This document shows positions 48,513 to 57,914 of a stretch of 64,000 nt of DNA, piece after piece. The notes beneath the pieces were generated by a model, which had not been told where the DNA came from, did not search any database, and saw only the letters and a program-made list of their open reading frames with translations. The position numbers and the translations under genes are program-made. The DNA is from Pseudohongiella sp. (lineage in GTDB: Bacteria > Pseudomonadota > Gammaproteobacteria > Pseudomonadales > Pseudohongiellaceae), in the NCBI GenBank assembly GCA_030651695.1, contig JAUSCD010000031.1, positions 186,001 to 250,000 of the forward strand. The letters are read 5' to 3'. Numbering within the stretch: position 1 is the first letter of the stretch; every line of letters begins with the position of its first letter.

Positions 48513-49754
48513 TCAGGGCTTCGTAGTTGGGGTTACCATCCACTCTCTTCCTTTTAGCATGCCATTCCAGTACATCCAGGGCAGGAAATCCTTCTTCAGA
48601 ATCCAGGCCGCGCGGGTGGGCTGAGTGCCATTGATGATCCAGTCCGGAAAACTGGGCAGCAGCTTGCCACCAAAACCAAACTCGGCCAACACAATTTTGC
48701 CCTTTTCTACCGTCAGCGGGCAGGAGCCGTAACCGTCATACTCGGCAATACCTTTGAGTACACCCATATCTGACAGCATATTCACCGCCACAATGGGCGC
48801 CTGTTTGCGGGCAGCAGCCATGGTTTTGGCGTTGGGCGCATTCATGACATCACCCAGCGACCAGATGTTATTGTACTTCTTGTGTCTGAGCGTGGCCTGA
48901 TCCACATCAACCCAGCCAGCAGCATCTGCCAACGCACTGCTACGCACAAAGTCAGGCGCCTGCTGGGGCGGGCAGACGTGGATCATGTCGTACTGCGTCT
49001 CCACCGTTTCCTTGCTGCCATCGGCACCGGTTTTCACAAACCAGGCGGTTTTACTGTCGCCATCAATTTTCACCAGATTGTGCATAAAGTTCAGGGTGAT
49101 CTGGTACTTCTTCACATATTCCATCAGCGCCGGAACATAGTCTGCTACGCCAAACAAGACACCACCAGCGTTGTACATCTGCACATCTATTTTGCTGCCG
49201 GTCAGCCCCTGCTTGTGCCAATGGTCTGACGACAGATACATAGCTTTCTGCGGTGCACCGGCACATTTGATCGGCATGGGCGGCTGCGTGAAAATCGCCT
49301 TGCCTGATTTGAGTTTTTGCACCAGCTCCCAGGTGTAAGGCGCCAGATCAAAACGGTAGTTGGAGGTGACACCATTTTTACCAAGAGCCTCTGGCAAACC
49401 TTCAACACCCGCCCAGTTCAACTTCAGGCCTGGCGCCACAATCAGACGGTCGTAACCAATACGACGACCATCATCCAGTTCAACCTGATTATTATCCGGG
49501 TCAAAACCCGCAACCTCTGATTTGATCCAATGCGTGCCTTTGGGGATCAGTGGCGCCATTGCCCGCTCGGTTGCAGCCACATCAAAGGCACCACCACCCA
49601 CCAGCGTCCAACCCGGCTGGTAATAGTTCTTTTCAGCCTTGTCGATCAGCGCTATCTGCAGATCGGGTTTGCGTTTTAGCAGGCTGGCGGCTACGGAAAT
49701 ACCACCCGCTCCCGCACCAACGATTACTATGCTGAAATGATTTTTTTCGCTCAT
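48513..49754 (-). CDS. Sulfide:quinone oxidoreductase (SQR-like flavoprotein)
   Basis: The 413-residue protein has an N-terminal FAD-binding motif IVGAGAGGISVAASLL, the IKCAGAPQKAMYL block and HVCPPQQAPDFV with cysteines that fit the redox-active pair in the SQOR-type branch, and SLGDVMNAPNAKTMAAARKQ near 300. It oxidises sulfide to persulfide or polysulfide and passes electrons to quinone at the inner membrane. It is first of a three-gene minus-strand unit with the Cx5R enzyme and SulP permease. Confidence 0.92.
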   Translation of the reverse strand: MSEKNHFSIVIVGAGAGGISVAASLLKRKPDLQIALIDKAEKNYYQPGWTLVGGGAFDVAATERAMAPLIPKGTHWIKSEVAGFDPDNNQVELDDGRRIGYDRLIVAPGLKLNWAGVEGLPEALGKNGVTSNYRFDLAPYTWELVQKLKSGKAIFTQPPMPIKCAGAPQKAMYLSSDHWHKQGLTGSKIDVQMYNAGGVLFGVADYVPALMEYVKKYQITLNFMHNLVKIDGDSKTAWFVKTGADGSKETVETQYDMIHVCPPQQAPDFVRSSALADAAGWVDVDQATLRHKKYNNIWSLGDVMNAPNAKTMAAARKQAPIVAVNMLSDMGVLKGIAEYDGYGSCPLTVEKGKIVLAEFGFGGKLLPSFPDWIINGTQPTRAAWILKKDFLPWMYWNGMLKGREWMVTPTTKP

Positions 49755-50171
49755 GGGTGAAACTCCTGTGTTCTTTGTGCCAGCGATGCCTGAAGGCGCT
49801 ACTGTTTATGGGGACTACTGTGCCATTTGGCAGGGGCTGGTGCAATGATGCGGGTGTGACGGATTGTCGCGGCCGGCCCGTATTAACTTTCCTGGATGGC
49901 CCTATAATACTGCAGTGAGTAAAAGTGGACATATCTGACATTCCGAGTCCAACCCGGCTGCCGACGTCTATTTACACTGTGCAAAAAGTTATGGCACAGG
50001 AATCCAGGTGAACGAAATATCGAGAGAGAACATGCTTACTCTGGTGAGCGAACAAACAAGCAGTTGATTGACTTCGCATAATTGCGCTGGAAATACCAGA
50101 CCCGGAGATCGATCACATAAAATGCTAGGATAATCAAAACCAACATTAACTTGAGTTAAAACGAGGCACCG
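49755..50171. other. Intergenic region between SQR and MDR genes
   Basis: About 417 bases between two divergent genes. No frame here looks coding. A TATAAT at 49903-49908 (plus strand) has no good -35 partner. The region should hold promoters for both flanking units; the palindrome at 50146-50159 is the only clear operator-like site. Confidence 0.4.
50146..50159. promoter_or_regulatory. Palindrome before the MDR gene
   Basis: TTAACT-TG-AGTTAA is a perfect inverted repeat of six bases each side, ending 12 bases before the ATG at 50172. It covers the ribosome-binding area and could be a repressor operator. No regulator gene is adjacent. Confidence 0.3.
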
Positions 50172-51305
50172 ATGTCAGCAAACTCCACCTATCTGCAAAT
50201 GTTTTCCACCATCACCGGGTCCGGAGAGCTGCGGCTTGAACTGATCGAAAAACCCATGCCCACGCCCGGGCCTGATCAGGTAGTGGTCAAAATTGAAGCA
50301 ACTCCCATCAACCCGTCTGACCAGGGTGTGATGTTTGGACGCGCCGATATCAGCGCGGCTCAGAGTTCCGGCGCCGGCAACAGCCGCGTGCTCACGGCGC
50401 CCGTGCCGTCACAAGGCATGCCAGCCATGAAAGCACGCGTGGATCAGGCGCTGGCAGTCGGAAACGAAGGCGCGGGCACCGTGGTGGCAACCGGAGATTC
50501 GGAGCTGGCAAAAAGTCTGGCAGGAAAAGTTGTAGCGGTGATGGGTGGCGGTATGTATGCGCAATATCGTTGCGTGGATGCAGCCGCTTGCCTGCCCTTG
50601 TCAGAAGGACAATCTGCCAAAGATGGCGCGTCCTGTTTTGTGAATCCGCTGACCGCGCTGTCCATGATCGAGACCATGAAAATGGAAGGGCATACCGCAC
50701 TGGTGCATACTGCCGCTGCCTCAAATCTGGGACAGATGCTGGTGCGGATTTGTCAGGCTGACGGCGTTGAGTTGGTCAACATAGTGCGCAAAGAAGAACA
50801 GGCAGCCCTATTGCGCAGCATGGGCGCAAAATACGTGGTCGACAGCAGCTCGGGCAATTTTATGGCTGCTCTCACTGATGCCATTCATGCCACAGGCGCA
50901 ACACTGGCATTTGATGCCACTGGCGGCGGTACGCTGGCGTCCGATATTCTGGCCTGTATGGAGGCTGCAGCAGCGCGCACACCCGGCGCTTACAGCATCT
51001 ATGGTTCCGTCAAACACAAGCAAGTGTACCTGTATGGCAACCTTGATGTGTCCGCCACCGTGCTGCAACGCGCGTATGGCATGGCATGGGGCGTCGGCGG
51101 CTGGTTGTTGCCCAACTTCCTTGCCAAAGCCGGCATGGAAGTCGCCATGCGTTTACGAGCGCGCGTGGTGCGTGAACTGAAGACTACCTTCGCCAGCCAT
51201 TACACAAATGAGCTGTCGTTGGCAGAGGCACTCGATGCAGATACAGTGCGTCAATATTATGGCAAACACACGGGTGAGAAATTTCTGATTTGTCCTCAGA
51301 AATAG
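50172..51305 (+). CDS. Zinc-type MDR oxidoreductase (quinone/enoyl reductase-like)
   Basis: The 377-residue protein is an NAD(P)H-dependent medium-chain dehydrogenase/reductase: N-terminal GroES-like part with PGPDQVVVKIEATPINPSDQGVMFG, a GNEGAGTVVATG block, and a Rossmann part with ALVHTAAASNLGQMLVRIC. Catalytic zinc ligands are not obvious, so it is more likely of the quinone-reductase/trans-enoyl-reductase kind. It has a palindrome at its start and is followed by the cysteine-cluster gene. Confidence 0.88.
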   Translation: MSANSTYLQMFSTITGSGELRLELIEKPMPTPGPDQVVVKIEATPINPSDQGVMFGRADISAAQSSGAGNSRVLTAPVPSQGMPAMKARVDQALAVGNEGAGTVVATGDSELAKSLAGKVVAVMGGGMYAQYRCVDAAACLPLSEGQSAKDGASCFVNPLTALSMIETMKMEGHTALVHTAAASNLGQMLVRICQADGVELVNIVRKEEQAALLRSMGAKYVVDSSSGNFMAALTDAIHATGATLAFDATGGGTLASDILACMEAAAARTPGAYSIYGSVKHKQVYLYGNLDVSATVLQRAYGMAWGVGGWLLPNFLAKAGMEVAMRLRARVVRELKTTFASHYTNELSLAEALDADTVRQYYGKHTGEKFLICPQK

Positions 51306-51335
51306 TTCCGGTCACTGACTCCCAGGCAATTGCAG

Positions 51336-52025
51336 ATGACTAGCAGTTCAACAAACATGAAGAATCCTTTTACTGAAATCACGCAGCGCGAACATGCCAT
51401 CGCGCTTGCTGATACCAGGATGCATGGATGGCAGCAAGCGCTGGCAGCGAGCCAGAAACGTCAGGATGATATTTCGCGGCTGATCGTTTCAACGGCATCA
51501 TCCGGGTTGGCGTGCCAGGCCGGGTGCTGGTACTGCTGCTATTTCAAAGTGGATGCTCACGCAGAAGAAGTTTTCCGTATCGTTGATTATGTAAAAGCGA
51601 AATTCAACCCTTCACGCGCAGCGCGACTTCAGGAGGATGTTGCTGCCAATGCAAAAACTTTGCGCTCACTCTCACCGGAACAGCAACTCTCCGCCAATCT
51701 GAAATGTCCTTTTCTTGATGACGGCAAGTGCTCCATCTATGACGTCAGACCAGCGCGCTGCAAGACTTTTCATGCCACAGATGTTGACGGTTGCAAGCAG
51801 GCCTATGAAAATCCGACCAACCTGAACATCCCCGGCTCGTTGGTACCTGAACTGTTTTATGCCGGTGAAGCACATCTGAAAGGATTCAGGCAGGCATTGG
51901 ACGATTCCGGCTATGACGTGAGTGTTTATGAGCTGAATTCGGCACTTGAAATGGCACTGGCTGACGCCACTCCGAAGCGCCGGTTTGAAAAACGCAAACG
52001 GGCTTTTGTCGGTTTGGGTCGATAA
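51336..52025 (+). CDS. YkgJ-family cysteine-cluster protein
   Basis: The 229-residue protein has the metal-binding cysteines of the CxxCxxCC/YkgJ family: ACQAGCWYCCYFKV near residue 60 and CPFLDDGKCSIYDVRPARCKTFH near 125. These probably bind a zinc or Fe-S cluster; the family's role is not known. A start at 51357 (MKNPFTEI) is a possible alternative. The gene lies 30 bases after the MDR gene and may share its transcript. Confidence 0.88.
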   Translation: MTSSSTNMKNPFTEITQREHAIALADTRMHGWQQALAASQKRQDDISRLIVSTASSGLACQAGCWYCCYFKVDAHAEEVFRIVDYVKAKFNPSRAARLQEDVAANAKTLRSLSPEQQLSANLKCPFLDDGKCSIYDVRPARCKTFHATDVDGCKQAYENPTNLNIPGSLVPELFYAGEAHLKGFRQALDDSGYDVSVYELNSALEMALADATPKRRFEKRKRAFVGLGR

Positions 52026-52068
52026 AGATCAAACAAAACCAAAGGACCACAGAAGGATCAAAAAAGTA

Positions 52069-52557
52069 ATGCTAAACAATTTCGCCCCCTTAGTTTTGCC
52101 CGCTGTTGCGTCACTGCTGTTGATAGCGTCCCCGCTGCACGCTCAGGTATTTCCGCGCGGCAATGGTATTGCTCTGACCGGCAAAACACAGTTTGATCTG
52201 TATGTGCAGGTAAGCGACTGGAAGGACATGCCACACAATATCGACAGTTTCCGTCTGGCGACTCTGCAACAATTTGAACAGACACTACAGAGTCAAGGCA
52301 TAAGGCGCCGGCCGGCCAACCGTAATTATCTGGTATGCGCGCTGCAGGCAACCCACTTCGGAGATCAGGTTGCTTACAACGTCAGTGTTGAATACTGGGA
52401 ACTTGAGTCAACAAAAGTCAACACACTGCAATGGCAGCAGAGCGGCATCAGCACAGTTGCAGGCAACCTCTTTAGTGAGCAGCTGGTGGCCGATGAGTGT
52501 GCCACCCGCTTCCTTGGAGAGTGGTCACGGTGGAATCAGACAAACACCGACCTATAA
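52069..52557 (+). CDS. Uncharacterised small exported protein
   Basis: The 162-residue protein has a clear signal peptide (MLNNFAPLVLPAVASLLLIASPLHA) with cleavage after HA. I do not recognise the rest. The mature part has two cysteines (YLVCALQ and ADECATR) and a plausible alpha/beta domain. The ATG at 52069 is preferred over earlier frame starts that would extend through the previous gene. It is convergent with the response regulator, with a 4-base gap. Confidence 0.75.
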   Translation: MLNNFAPLVLPAVASLLLIASPLHAQVFPRGNGIALTGKTQFDLYVQVSDWKDMPHNIDSFRLATLQQFEQTLQSQGIRRRPANRNYLVCALQATHFGDQVAYNVSVEYWELESTKVNTLQWQQSGISTVAGNLFSEQLVADECATRFLGEWSRWNQTNTDL

Positions 52558-52561
52558 AAAT

Positions 52562-53209
52562 TCAGGTCAACTCAATCAGCCCGGCCCGAATGGCGATAAT
52601 CGCCAATTCGGCGCTATTGGAGGCGTTGAGTTTTTGTTTGATGTGATACAGATGCGTGCCGATGGTACGGGGACTCAGGGACATGACATCGGCGATGTCC
52701 TGAACAGACTTGCCTTTGGCCAGCTCAATAAACACTTTGAATTCTTTTTCACTCAGCGCATCGACCGGGTTCTGTGTTCCTGACACCTGCTCAACCGCGA
52801 TCGCCTGCGCAATCAGCGGCTCCAGATAGACAGCACCTTTGTGCACCGAACGAATGGCTTGCATCAATACTTCTGCCGCACTGCGCTTGGTCAGGTAACC
52901 TGCGGCACCGGCTTTAAGGACACGTCTGGCGTGCATCACATCTTCATGGGCGGAAAGCACCAGAATTTTCTGTTGCGCATTTCTGGCCAGGATCCGGCCT
53001 ATCGCTTCAAGCCCGCCAATACCGGGCATTGAGATGTCCATCACCAGTACATCCGGGGCAAGCTCCTGAAATTGTCTGACAGCTTCCTCGCCGCTTTGCG
53101 CCTCTCCAACAACATCGATATCGTCAGAGCCTTGCAGCAAGAGTCTGAAGCCCATGCGCACGACAGCATGGTCATCTACCAGCATCACTCTTATTCTGTT
53201 TTTACTCAT
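52562..53209 (-). CDS. NarL/LuxR-family response regulator
   Basis: The 215-residue protein has a receiver domain with phospho-acceptor Asp in VLVMDISMPGIGG near residue 54, Lys in YLTKRSAAEV near 106, and a C-terminal LuxR-type helix-turn-helix (GKSVQDIADVMSLSPRTIGTHLYHIKQKL). It is paired with the sensor kinase at 53206 (4-base overlap). NarL-type dimers usually bind short inverted repeats; an 8-bp repeat lies before pqqA. Confidence 0.93.
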   Translation of the reverse strand: MSKNRIRVMLVDDHAVVRMGFRLLLQGSDDIDVVGEAQSGEEAVRQFQELAPDVLVMDISMPGIGGLEAIGRILARNAQQKILVLSAHEDVMHARRVLKAGAAGYLTKRSAAEVLMQAIRSVHKGAVYLEPLIAQAIAVEQVSGTQNPVDALSEKEFKVFIELAKGKSVQDIADVMSLSPRTIGTHLYHIKQKLNASNSAELAIIAIRAGLIELT

Positions 53210-54555
53210 GGACTTTCCGGGGCAATGAAGGGCAGCGTTGCCACAATCAACGTGCCTCTGTCAGGAGTGGATTCAATCAGCACTTCGCCTCCAAAAGCAT
53301 GCACACGTTCTTTGATGCCTAACATGCCAAACCGTCGCCCCTCGGAGAACTCCGCACTGAGCCCTTTACCGTCATCGCTGACGCATATCTGCAACTTGTC
53401 GTGCACGAGCGCCAGCGACACTGTCACCTGAGATGCCTCTGCATGTTTGACAACATTGGTCAGGCACTCCTGCACCACGCGGTAGACAGTGATGTTGAAT
53501 TTTTCGTCGAAGTGGTTCAGTTCTGCAGCTGCATTCAACCTGATACCAAGCTGCGGATGCTGACGCTGATACTGTGCAACAAGCTCGCCGATGGCATCCG
53601 AAAGACCCAGATGATCCAGAGCACTGGGACGCAACTTGCGGATCATAGAGTGCACCACATCATAAATGTGCGAGGCGACCTCGACGATAGTCCGGGCATT
53701 GTTCCGGGTTTCATCGTGCTTGTGATCTTCACGGTTGGCAATTGCGGTACCGATAGTTTTGATGGCCGTGACGCACTGACCCAGTTCATCGTGCAGCTCT
53801 CTGGCAATGGCCCTTCTCTCTTCTTCAAGTTTGACATGAATCAGTTGCGTGAGTTTCCGACTCTGTTCCAGCTCACGCTCTGTCGTCAACGCCTCTTCCA
53901 GTGACGCGGCCATACTGTTGAAGGTGTGGCCAATGGCATTAAATTCCGGCAAGTCGTAGTTTTTTAAACGCACGCTATACTTGCCCTGCTCCATCTCGGA
54001 CATCGCCATGACAATGTCCTTCAGAGGTTGCATCGTGCGGCCTAATACGCGGAATACCGCGACATTCAACAGTAGAAAAAACACCAGAAAAAACAGCGCA
54101 AAGCGTACCAGCTCATCCCACGCATCCAATACCGAACGCGATGAGTCAGGAGTAATTAATATAGAACCTTCTGACAACAACAGGCGAACCTCGCCAACAT
54201 CAGGCGCCACCAGTGTGGAGAACCACTGCGGTGCCCAGCGTCCCTGTTTATACTCAGACGGTGGCGACTCGTAGACGAGCGTGTTATCGCTGTCATAAAG
54301 GCGAACCTCGTTTGCGCGCACACGCCCGACATTACGCAGATACTGAGTGAGGCTCGTCAGAGACTCCGGGGCCTCAGAAGAATAAACCGGTGACAGCAAT
54401 ATGGACTGTAGTAATTGGATCGACACGCGCGTGCCCGCCTCAATTTCCTGGCCGATTGACTTGCGTTTATAGTCGATCAGCACAAAGATCATGACAGCCA
54501 CGCAGGCAAAACCGATGAGTGAAATGGCAAGATTGACTCTGAAGCGCAAATTCAT
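53206..54555 (-). CDS. Membrane sensor histidine kinase (HisKA_3 type)
   Basis: The 449-residue protein has two membrane segments (about 9-27 and 140-165) around a periplasmic sensor domain of about 110 residues, a HAMP domain, then the HisKA_3 dimerisation block AIARELHDELGQCVTAIKTIG with the phosphorylated His and a HATPase_c domain (DDGKGLS, FGMLGIKERV). This is the NarX/UhpB-type kinase that partners LuxR-type regulators. It lies in one operon with the regulator and the peptidase, overlapping both by four bases. Confidence 0.92.
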   Translation of the reverse strand: MNLRFRVNLAISLIGFACVAVMIFVLIDYKRKSIGQEIEAGTRVSIQLLQSILLSPVYSSEAPESLTSLTQYLRNVGRVRANEVRLYDSDNTLVYESPPSEYKQGRWAPQWFSTLVAPDVGEVRLLLSEGSILITPDSSRSVLDAWDELVRFALFFLVFFLLLNVAVFRVLGRTMQPLKDIVMAMSEMEQGKYSVRLKNYDLPEFNAIGHTFNSMAASLEEALTTERELEQSRKLTQLIHVKLEEERRAIARELHDELGQCVTAIKTIGTAIANREDHKHDETRNNARTIVEVASHIYDVVHSMIRKLRPSALDHLGLSDAIGELVAQYQRQHPQLGIRLNAAAELNHFDEKFNITVYRVVQECLTNVVKHAEASQVTVSLALVHDKLQICVSDDGKGLSAEFSEGRRFGMLGIKERVHAFGGEVLIESTPDRGTLIVATLPFIAPESP

Positions 54556-55550
54556 CGCGGTCCTCCGGTCTGGCTACGAAGCAGACGATCACGTAGTCCA
54601 TCCACCTCTTCTCTTAATGCCAACGCCAGACTGCCTGACAAGGCACTATGCCCGGCATTGCTGACCATCCGCAATTTCGCGTGCGGCAGGCGTTCGCTCA
54701 ATTGATAAGCTGTAATCGGCGGGCACACCAGATCCAGTCTGCCCTGCACAATTGTCACAGGCACATGTATGTTTTGCGCGGCATCAAGCAAAGGACTGTC
54801 GGCCAAAAAACATTGATGCTTCAGAAAATGCAATTGTACACGGGCGCTGTTTATCAATCCCGGAGCCGTCAACTCCGGAGTCCTTAAGGTCGGAGTTGCC
54901 TCTGCCGGCCCTGCTGCTGCCAGAGGGCTCTGCTCCTGAGATTCAGAGCTGATTCTCATGAGCTGCATCTCATACTCCGCCCAGCGCCTTGCTGCGACGC
55001 TGGCGCGGTGTTGGTCGGTGCTGTGCACCGCCTGGTAGTACGACTCCAGCAAATTCTCCCCCATTCCGTCGGAGAATTGCGCCCAGGCTTCAGGAGCAAA
55101 GCGCGCCAGGTCCCGGGTGAACCAGTCCAGTTCCGCGTCAGAGCCCAGAAAAACGCCTCTCAATATCAGCTCCCGGACTTGCTGTGGGTGGCGCAGCGTG
55201 TAGGCGAGCGCCAGCGTACTGCCCCATGATCCGCCCAACAGACTGACTTTCTGGCTGATGCCCAACGCATCACGAATGCTATTGATGTCTTCTACCAGCG
55301 CCCAGGTATCGTTTTGCTGAGTCTCGCCGGCGGGAACAGACTTGCCGCAGCCACGCTGGTCAAATTGCACAATGTCGAAAAAGTCAGGGTCAAAATAACG
55401 CCGATGCGCGGCTCTGCTGTGACTGCCTGGACCGCCATGCAAAAAAAAGATGGGGTGGCCTCCCATTTTTCCGCTCCGCTCTACATAGAGCGAATGATGG
55501 GGTGACACCGCAATCATTTGAGCGAAGAAGGGCTCACTATCCGGATACAA
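54552..55550 (-). CDS. pip: Proline iminopeptidase (alpha/beta hydrolase, S33)
   Basis: The 332-residue protein has the hydrolase pattern of prolyl aminopeptidases: FFLHGGPGSHS oxyanion segment, nucleophile Ser in LLGGSWGSTLALAY, Asp in VQGRLDLVCP and His in VSNAGHSALSG. It should remove N-terminal proline from peptides in the cytoplasm. It is first in an operon with the sensor kinase and regulator, with 4-base overlaps. A linker at about 205-235 is rich in Ala, Pro and Thr. The link to PQQ synthesis next door is unknown. Confidence 0.9.
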   Translation of the reverse strand: MYPDSEPFFAQMIAVSPHHSLYVERSGKMGGHPIFFLHGGPGSHSRAAHRRYFDPDFFDIVQFDQRGCGKSVPAGETQQNDTWALVEDINSIRDALGISQKVSLLGGSWGSTLALAYTLRHPQQVRELILRGVFLGSDAELDWFTRDLARFAPEAWAQFSDGMGENLLESYYQAVHSTDQHRASVAARRWAEYEMQLMRISSESQEQSPLAAAGPAEATPTLRTPELTAPGLINSARVQLHFLKHQCFLADSPLLDAAQNIHVPVTIVQGRLDLVCPPITAYQLSERLPHAKLRMVSNAGHSALSGSLALALREEVDGLRDRLLRSQTGGPR

Positions 55551-55740
55551 GCTGTTGATGGTTAACTCCTCCGCAAAATAGACACCGGGCCTGTTTACAT
55601 GGCTCTGCCGGCTTTGCCAATAGCACCGGACACATTCTCATGAAAATCATGAGGCGCTTTTGCTGATAATCCTGCATCGCCTCTGTGTCAGACAAGGCGA
55701 GAATCCCTGAGTCATGCTGTTGTACTGACTGCATGGTCCC

Positions 55741-55767
55741 ACAGACACGGCAATGTGTTGTGTCTGT
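55741..55767. promoter_or_regulatory. Inverted repeat upstream of pqqA
   Basis: ACAGACAC (55741-55748) and GTGTCTGT (55760-55767) form an 8-bp inverted repeat with an 11-base centre, about 36 bases before pqqA. It could be the binding site of a LuxR/NarL-type regulator such as the one at 52562, or a leader hairpin. Confidence 0.4.
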
Positions 55768-55802
55768 ACGGGTTAACTTACTTTACCGAGGAGATGACAA
55801 CA

Positions 55803-55874
55803 ATGTGGATCAAGCCTGCTTACTCAGAAATGCGTTTTGGTTTTGAAGTCACCATGTACGTTGCCAACCGTTAA
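55803..55874 (+). CDS. pqqA: PqqA, precursor peptide of pyrroloquinoline quinone
   Basis: A 23-residue frame beginning [13 protein letters not shown] contains the substrate residues Glu15 and Tyr19 in EVTMY, the two that are cross-linked to make PQQ. GAGGAG lies 9-14 bases upstream of the ATG. It is followed by a terminator-like hairpin and then pqqB. Peptide length and the E-x3-Y spacing are diagnostic. Confidence 0.96.
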   Translation: MWIKPAYSEMRFGFEVTMYVANR

Positions 55875-55903
55875 TCACGCGGCAATCGCATGGGGAAACC
55901 CCG

Positions 55904-55943
55904 GAGAGAAAGCAGCCTCGTCACGAAGCTCTTTCTCTCTTTT
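55904..55943 (+). terminator. Terminator/attenuator between pqqA and pqqB
   Basis: GAGAGAAAG (55904-55912) and CTTTCTCTC (55931-55939) form a 9-bp stem followed by TTTT. It lies 29 bases after pqqA and should end part of the transcripts there, giving more pqqA than pqqB-E mRNA. A small GGGG-AAA-CCCC hairpin precedes it. Confidence 0.6.
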
Positions 55944-55961
55944 CCAAGGTAAGGCGACGTT

Positions 55962-56879
55962 ATGAGAGTACGAGTCCTGGGTTCTGCTGCCGGAGGCGGG
56001 TTTCCGCAATGGAACTGCAACTGCCCCAATTGCGACGGCGTAAGAAAAGGCACCATTGATGCAGCACCGCGTACACAGTCATCGATAGCTGTCAGCAGCG
56101 ACAACATCAACTGGTTGCTATTCAATGCCTCCCCGGACATTCTGACCCAGTTTCAGCGCTTACCGGAGCTGCAACCCGCACGCGCCATCCGCGACACCGC
56201 TGTCCGGGCCATTGTGCTGATGGATGCCCAGATCGACCACACCACCGGGCTCTTTATGCTGCGTGAGGGCAAAACACCGCTCAATATCTACTGCACAGAC
56301 ATGGTCCACGAAGATCTGACGCGGGGAAACCCCATATTCAACATTCTCGGCCATTTCTGCGGTGTGGCATGGCATCCGATACCCACAGCGACGAGCACCA
56401 GCTTTCAGGTAGATGGCATCGAGGATATCAAGATCACTGCCATACCTTTAACCAGCAAAGCGCCACCCTACTCACCGCATCGGCATGATCCGCATGAAGG
56501 TGACAACATCGGCATCCGGCTGGAAGACACGCGTAGCGGAAAAGTATTGTTTTATGCCCCAGGGCTTGCCGCCATCGAGCCACATGTATTGACCATAATG
56601 CATCAGGCAGATTGCCTGATGGTGGATGGCACCTGTTGGAGCAACGATGAAATGCGCACTCTTGGCATCAGCGACAAGCTGTCACTGGATATGGGACATC
56701 TGCCCCAGTCCGGACCGGGCGGGATGATAGAGACGCTGAGACCACTCAAAGCGGCACGAAAAATACTTATTCATATCAACAATACAAATCCCATCTTGCG
56801 TGAAGACGCTCCCGAGCGACTGACATTAAAACAGGAAAACATCGACGTCGCTTTTGACGGCATGGACTTTACTCTATGA
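55962..56879 (+). CDS. pqqB: PqqB, metallo-hydrolase-like PQQ biosynthesis protein
   Basis: The 305-residue protein has the PqqB start [23 protein letters not shown] and the beta-lactamase-fold metal region [13 protein letters not shown] near residue 88. In this pathway PqqB is thought to hydroxylate or otherwise process the cross-linked tyrosine intermediate. It overlaps pqqC by four bases, so B-C-D-E are one unit. Confidence 0.97.
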   Translation: MRVRVLGSAAGGGFPQWNCNCPNCDGVRKGTIDAAPRTQSSIAVSSDNINWLLFNASPDILTQFQRLPELQPARAIRDTAVRAIVLMDAQIDHTTGLFMLREGKTPLNIYCTDMVHEDLTRGNPIFNILGHFCGVAWHPIPTATSTSFQVDGIEDIKITAIPLTSKAPPYSPHRHDPHEGDNIGIRLEDTRSGKVLFYAPGLAAIEPHVLTIMHQADCLMVDGTCWSNDEMRTLGISDKLSLDMGHLPQSGPGGMIETLRPLKAARKILIHINNTNPILREDAPERLTLKQENIDVAFDGMDFTL

Positions 56880-57631
56880 CTACCAGCATTCCGACACCCT
56901 GGACGGCAGAACAATTTGAGGCGAAGCTTCGTGAAAAGGAGAAGTGTTATCACATCTTTCATCCCTTCCACATCGCAATGAATAGTGGCCAGTGCACAAA
57001 GGCACAAATTCAGGGTTGGGTGCTCAACCGCTTCTACTACCAGATCATGATTCCCATGAAAGACGGCGCGGTATTATCCAACATGCCGGACAAGGAGCAC
57101 CGGCGTTTGTGGGTACAGCGCATCATTGATCACGATGGAATCGAAGGCGACGGTGATAATTGCGACTCGGGCGGCATCGAAGCATGGATCGCATTGGCCG
57201 GGGCCGTGGGTCTGAGGCGGGAAGATGTGTTATCGCTGAAAAGAGTGGTACCCGGTACCCGCTTTGCTGTTGATGCCTATGTCAACTTTGCCAGAACAGC
57301 CCCGTGGCAGGAGGCCGTGTGCTCTTCACTGACAGAGCTTTTTGCGCCCACCATCCACCAGAAGCGTCTGGACAGCTGGCCTGAACACTACCCGTGGATT
57401 GACGCCAGTGGCTACCAGTACTTCCGCAAGCGGCTCTCAGAGGCCCGTCGCGATGTAGACCATGGCCTGCGGGTCACATTGGAACACTTTAAAACAAGAG
57501 CTGAACAAGAGCGGGCACTGGATATTCTGCAATTCAAACTGAATGTACTGTGGTCGATGCTCGACTCGATTCATGTCAGCTACGGCATAGGGGAGTCGCA
57601 AAGTGGTGCGATTGCCAGGATGCACCCATGA
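56876..57631 (+). CDS. pqqC: PqqC, pyrroloquinoline-quinone synthase
   Basis: The 251-residue protein matches Pqq[37 protein letters not shown] and [15 protein letters not shown]. It carries out the final ring closure and eight-electron oxidation to PQQ without a metal. Length is normal for the family. It begins inside the pqqB stop and is followed by pqqD after ten bases. Confidence 0.97.
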   Translation: MTTSIPTPWTAEQFEAKLREKEKCYHIFHPFHIAMNSGQCTKAQIQGWVLNRFYYQIMIPMKDGAVLSNMPDKEHRRLWVQRIIDHDGIEGDGDNCDSGGIEAWIALAGAVGLRREDVLSLKRVVPGTRFAVDAYVNFARTAPWQEAVCSSLTELFAPTIHQKRLDSWPEHYPWIDASGYQYFRKRLSEARRDVDHGLRVTLEHFKTRAEQERALDILQFKLNVLWSMLDSIHVSYGIGESQSGAIARMHP

Positions 57632-57641
57632 GAGCAGAGCC

Positions 57642-57914
57642 ATGAGCATCTCAACAAACCAGGCGCTGCGTTTTGCCAGGCAGTACAAGCTGCAATGGGA
57701 GCCCACACAAAACGCCTATGTATTGCTCTACCCGGAAGGGCTTGTGAAGCTGACAGAGAGCGCTGGAGAGATATTAAAACGCATCGATGGCAATGCCACT
57801 GCCCACGACATCATAAGCAGGCTCGAAGCGAGCTACCCCGGCGCTGACCTGCAACAGGACGTCCTTGATTTTTTGGAGCACGCTTATGACAAAGGCTGGA
57901 TCACCAATGCCTGA
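57642..57914 (+). CDS. pqqD: PqqD, peptide chaperone
   Basis: The 90-residue protein is the RRE-type chaperone that presents PqqA to PqqE. YKLQWEPTQNAYVLLYPEGLVKLTESAGEILKRIDG is the typical core. The start at 57642 (MSISTN) gives the usual length; an earlier frame start at 57603 overlaps pqqC. It overlaps pqqE by 29 bases. Confidence 0.95.
   Translation: MSISTNQALRFARQYKLQWEPTQNAYVLLYPEGLVKLTESAGEILKRIDGNATAHDIISRLEASYPGADLQQDVLDFLEHAYDKGWITNA

Noticed and set aside
49903-49908. TATAAT as a promoter before the MDR gene
   Set aside because: No acceptable -35 box lies 16-18 bases upstream and the distance to the gene is about 260 bases.
55537-55734. A 65-codon minus-strand frame upstream of pip
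   Set aside because: It overlaps the pip start, has no family signature and no convincing ribosome-binding site.
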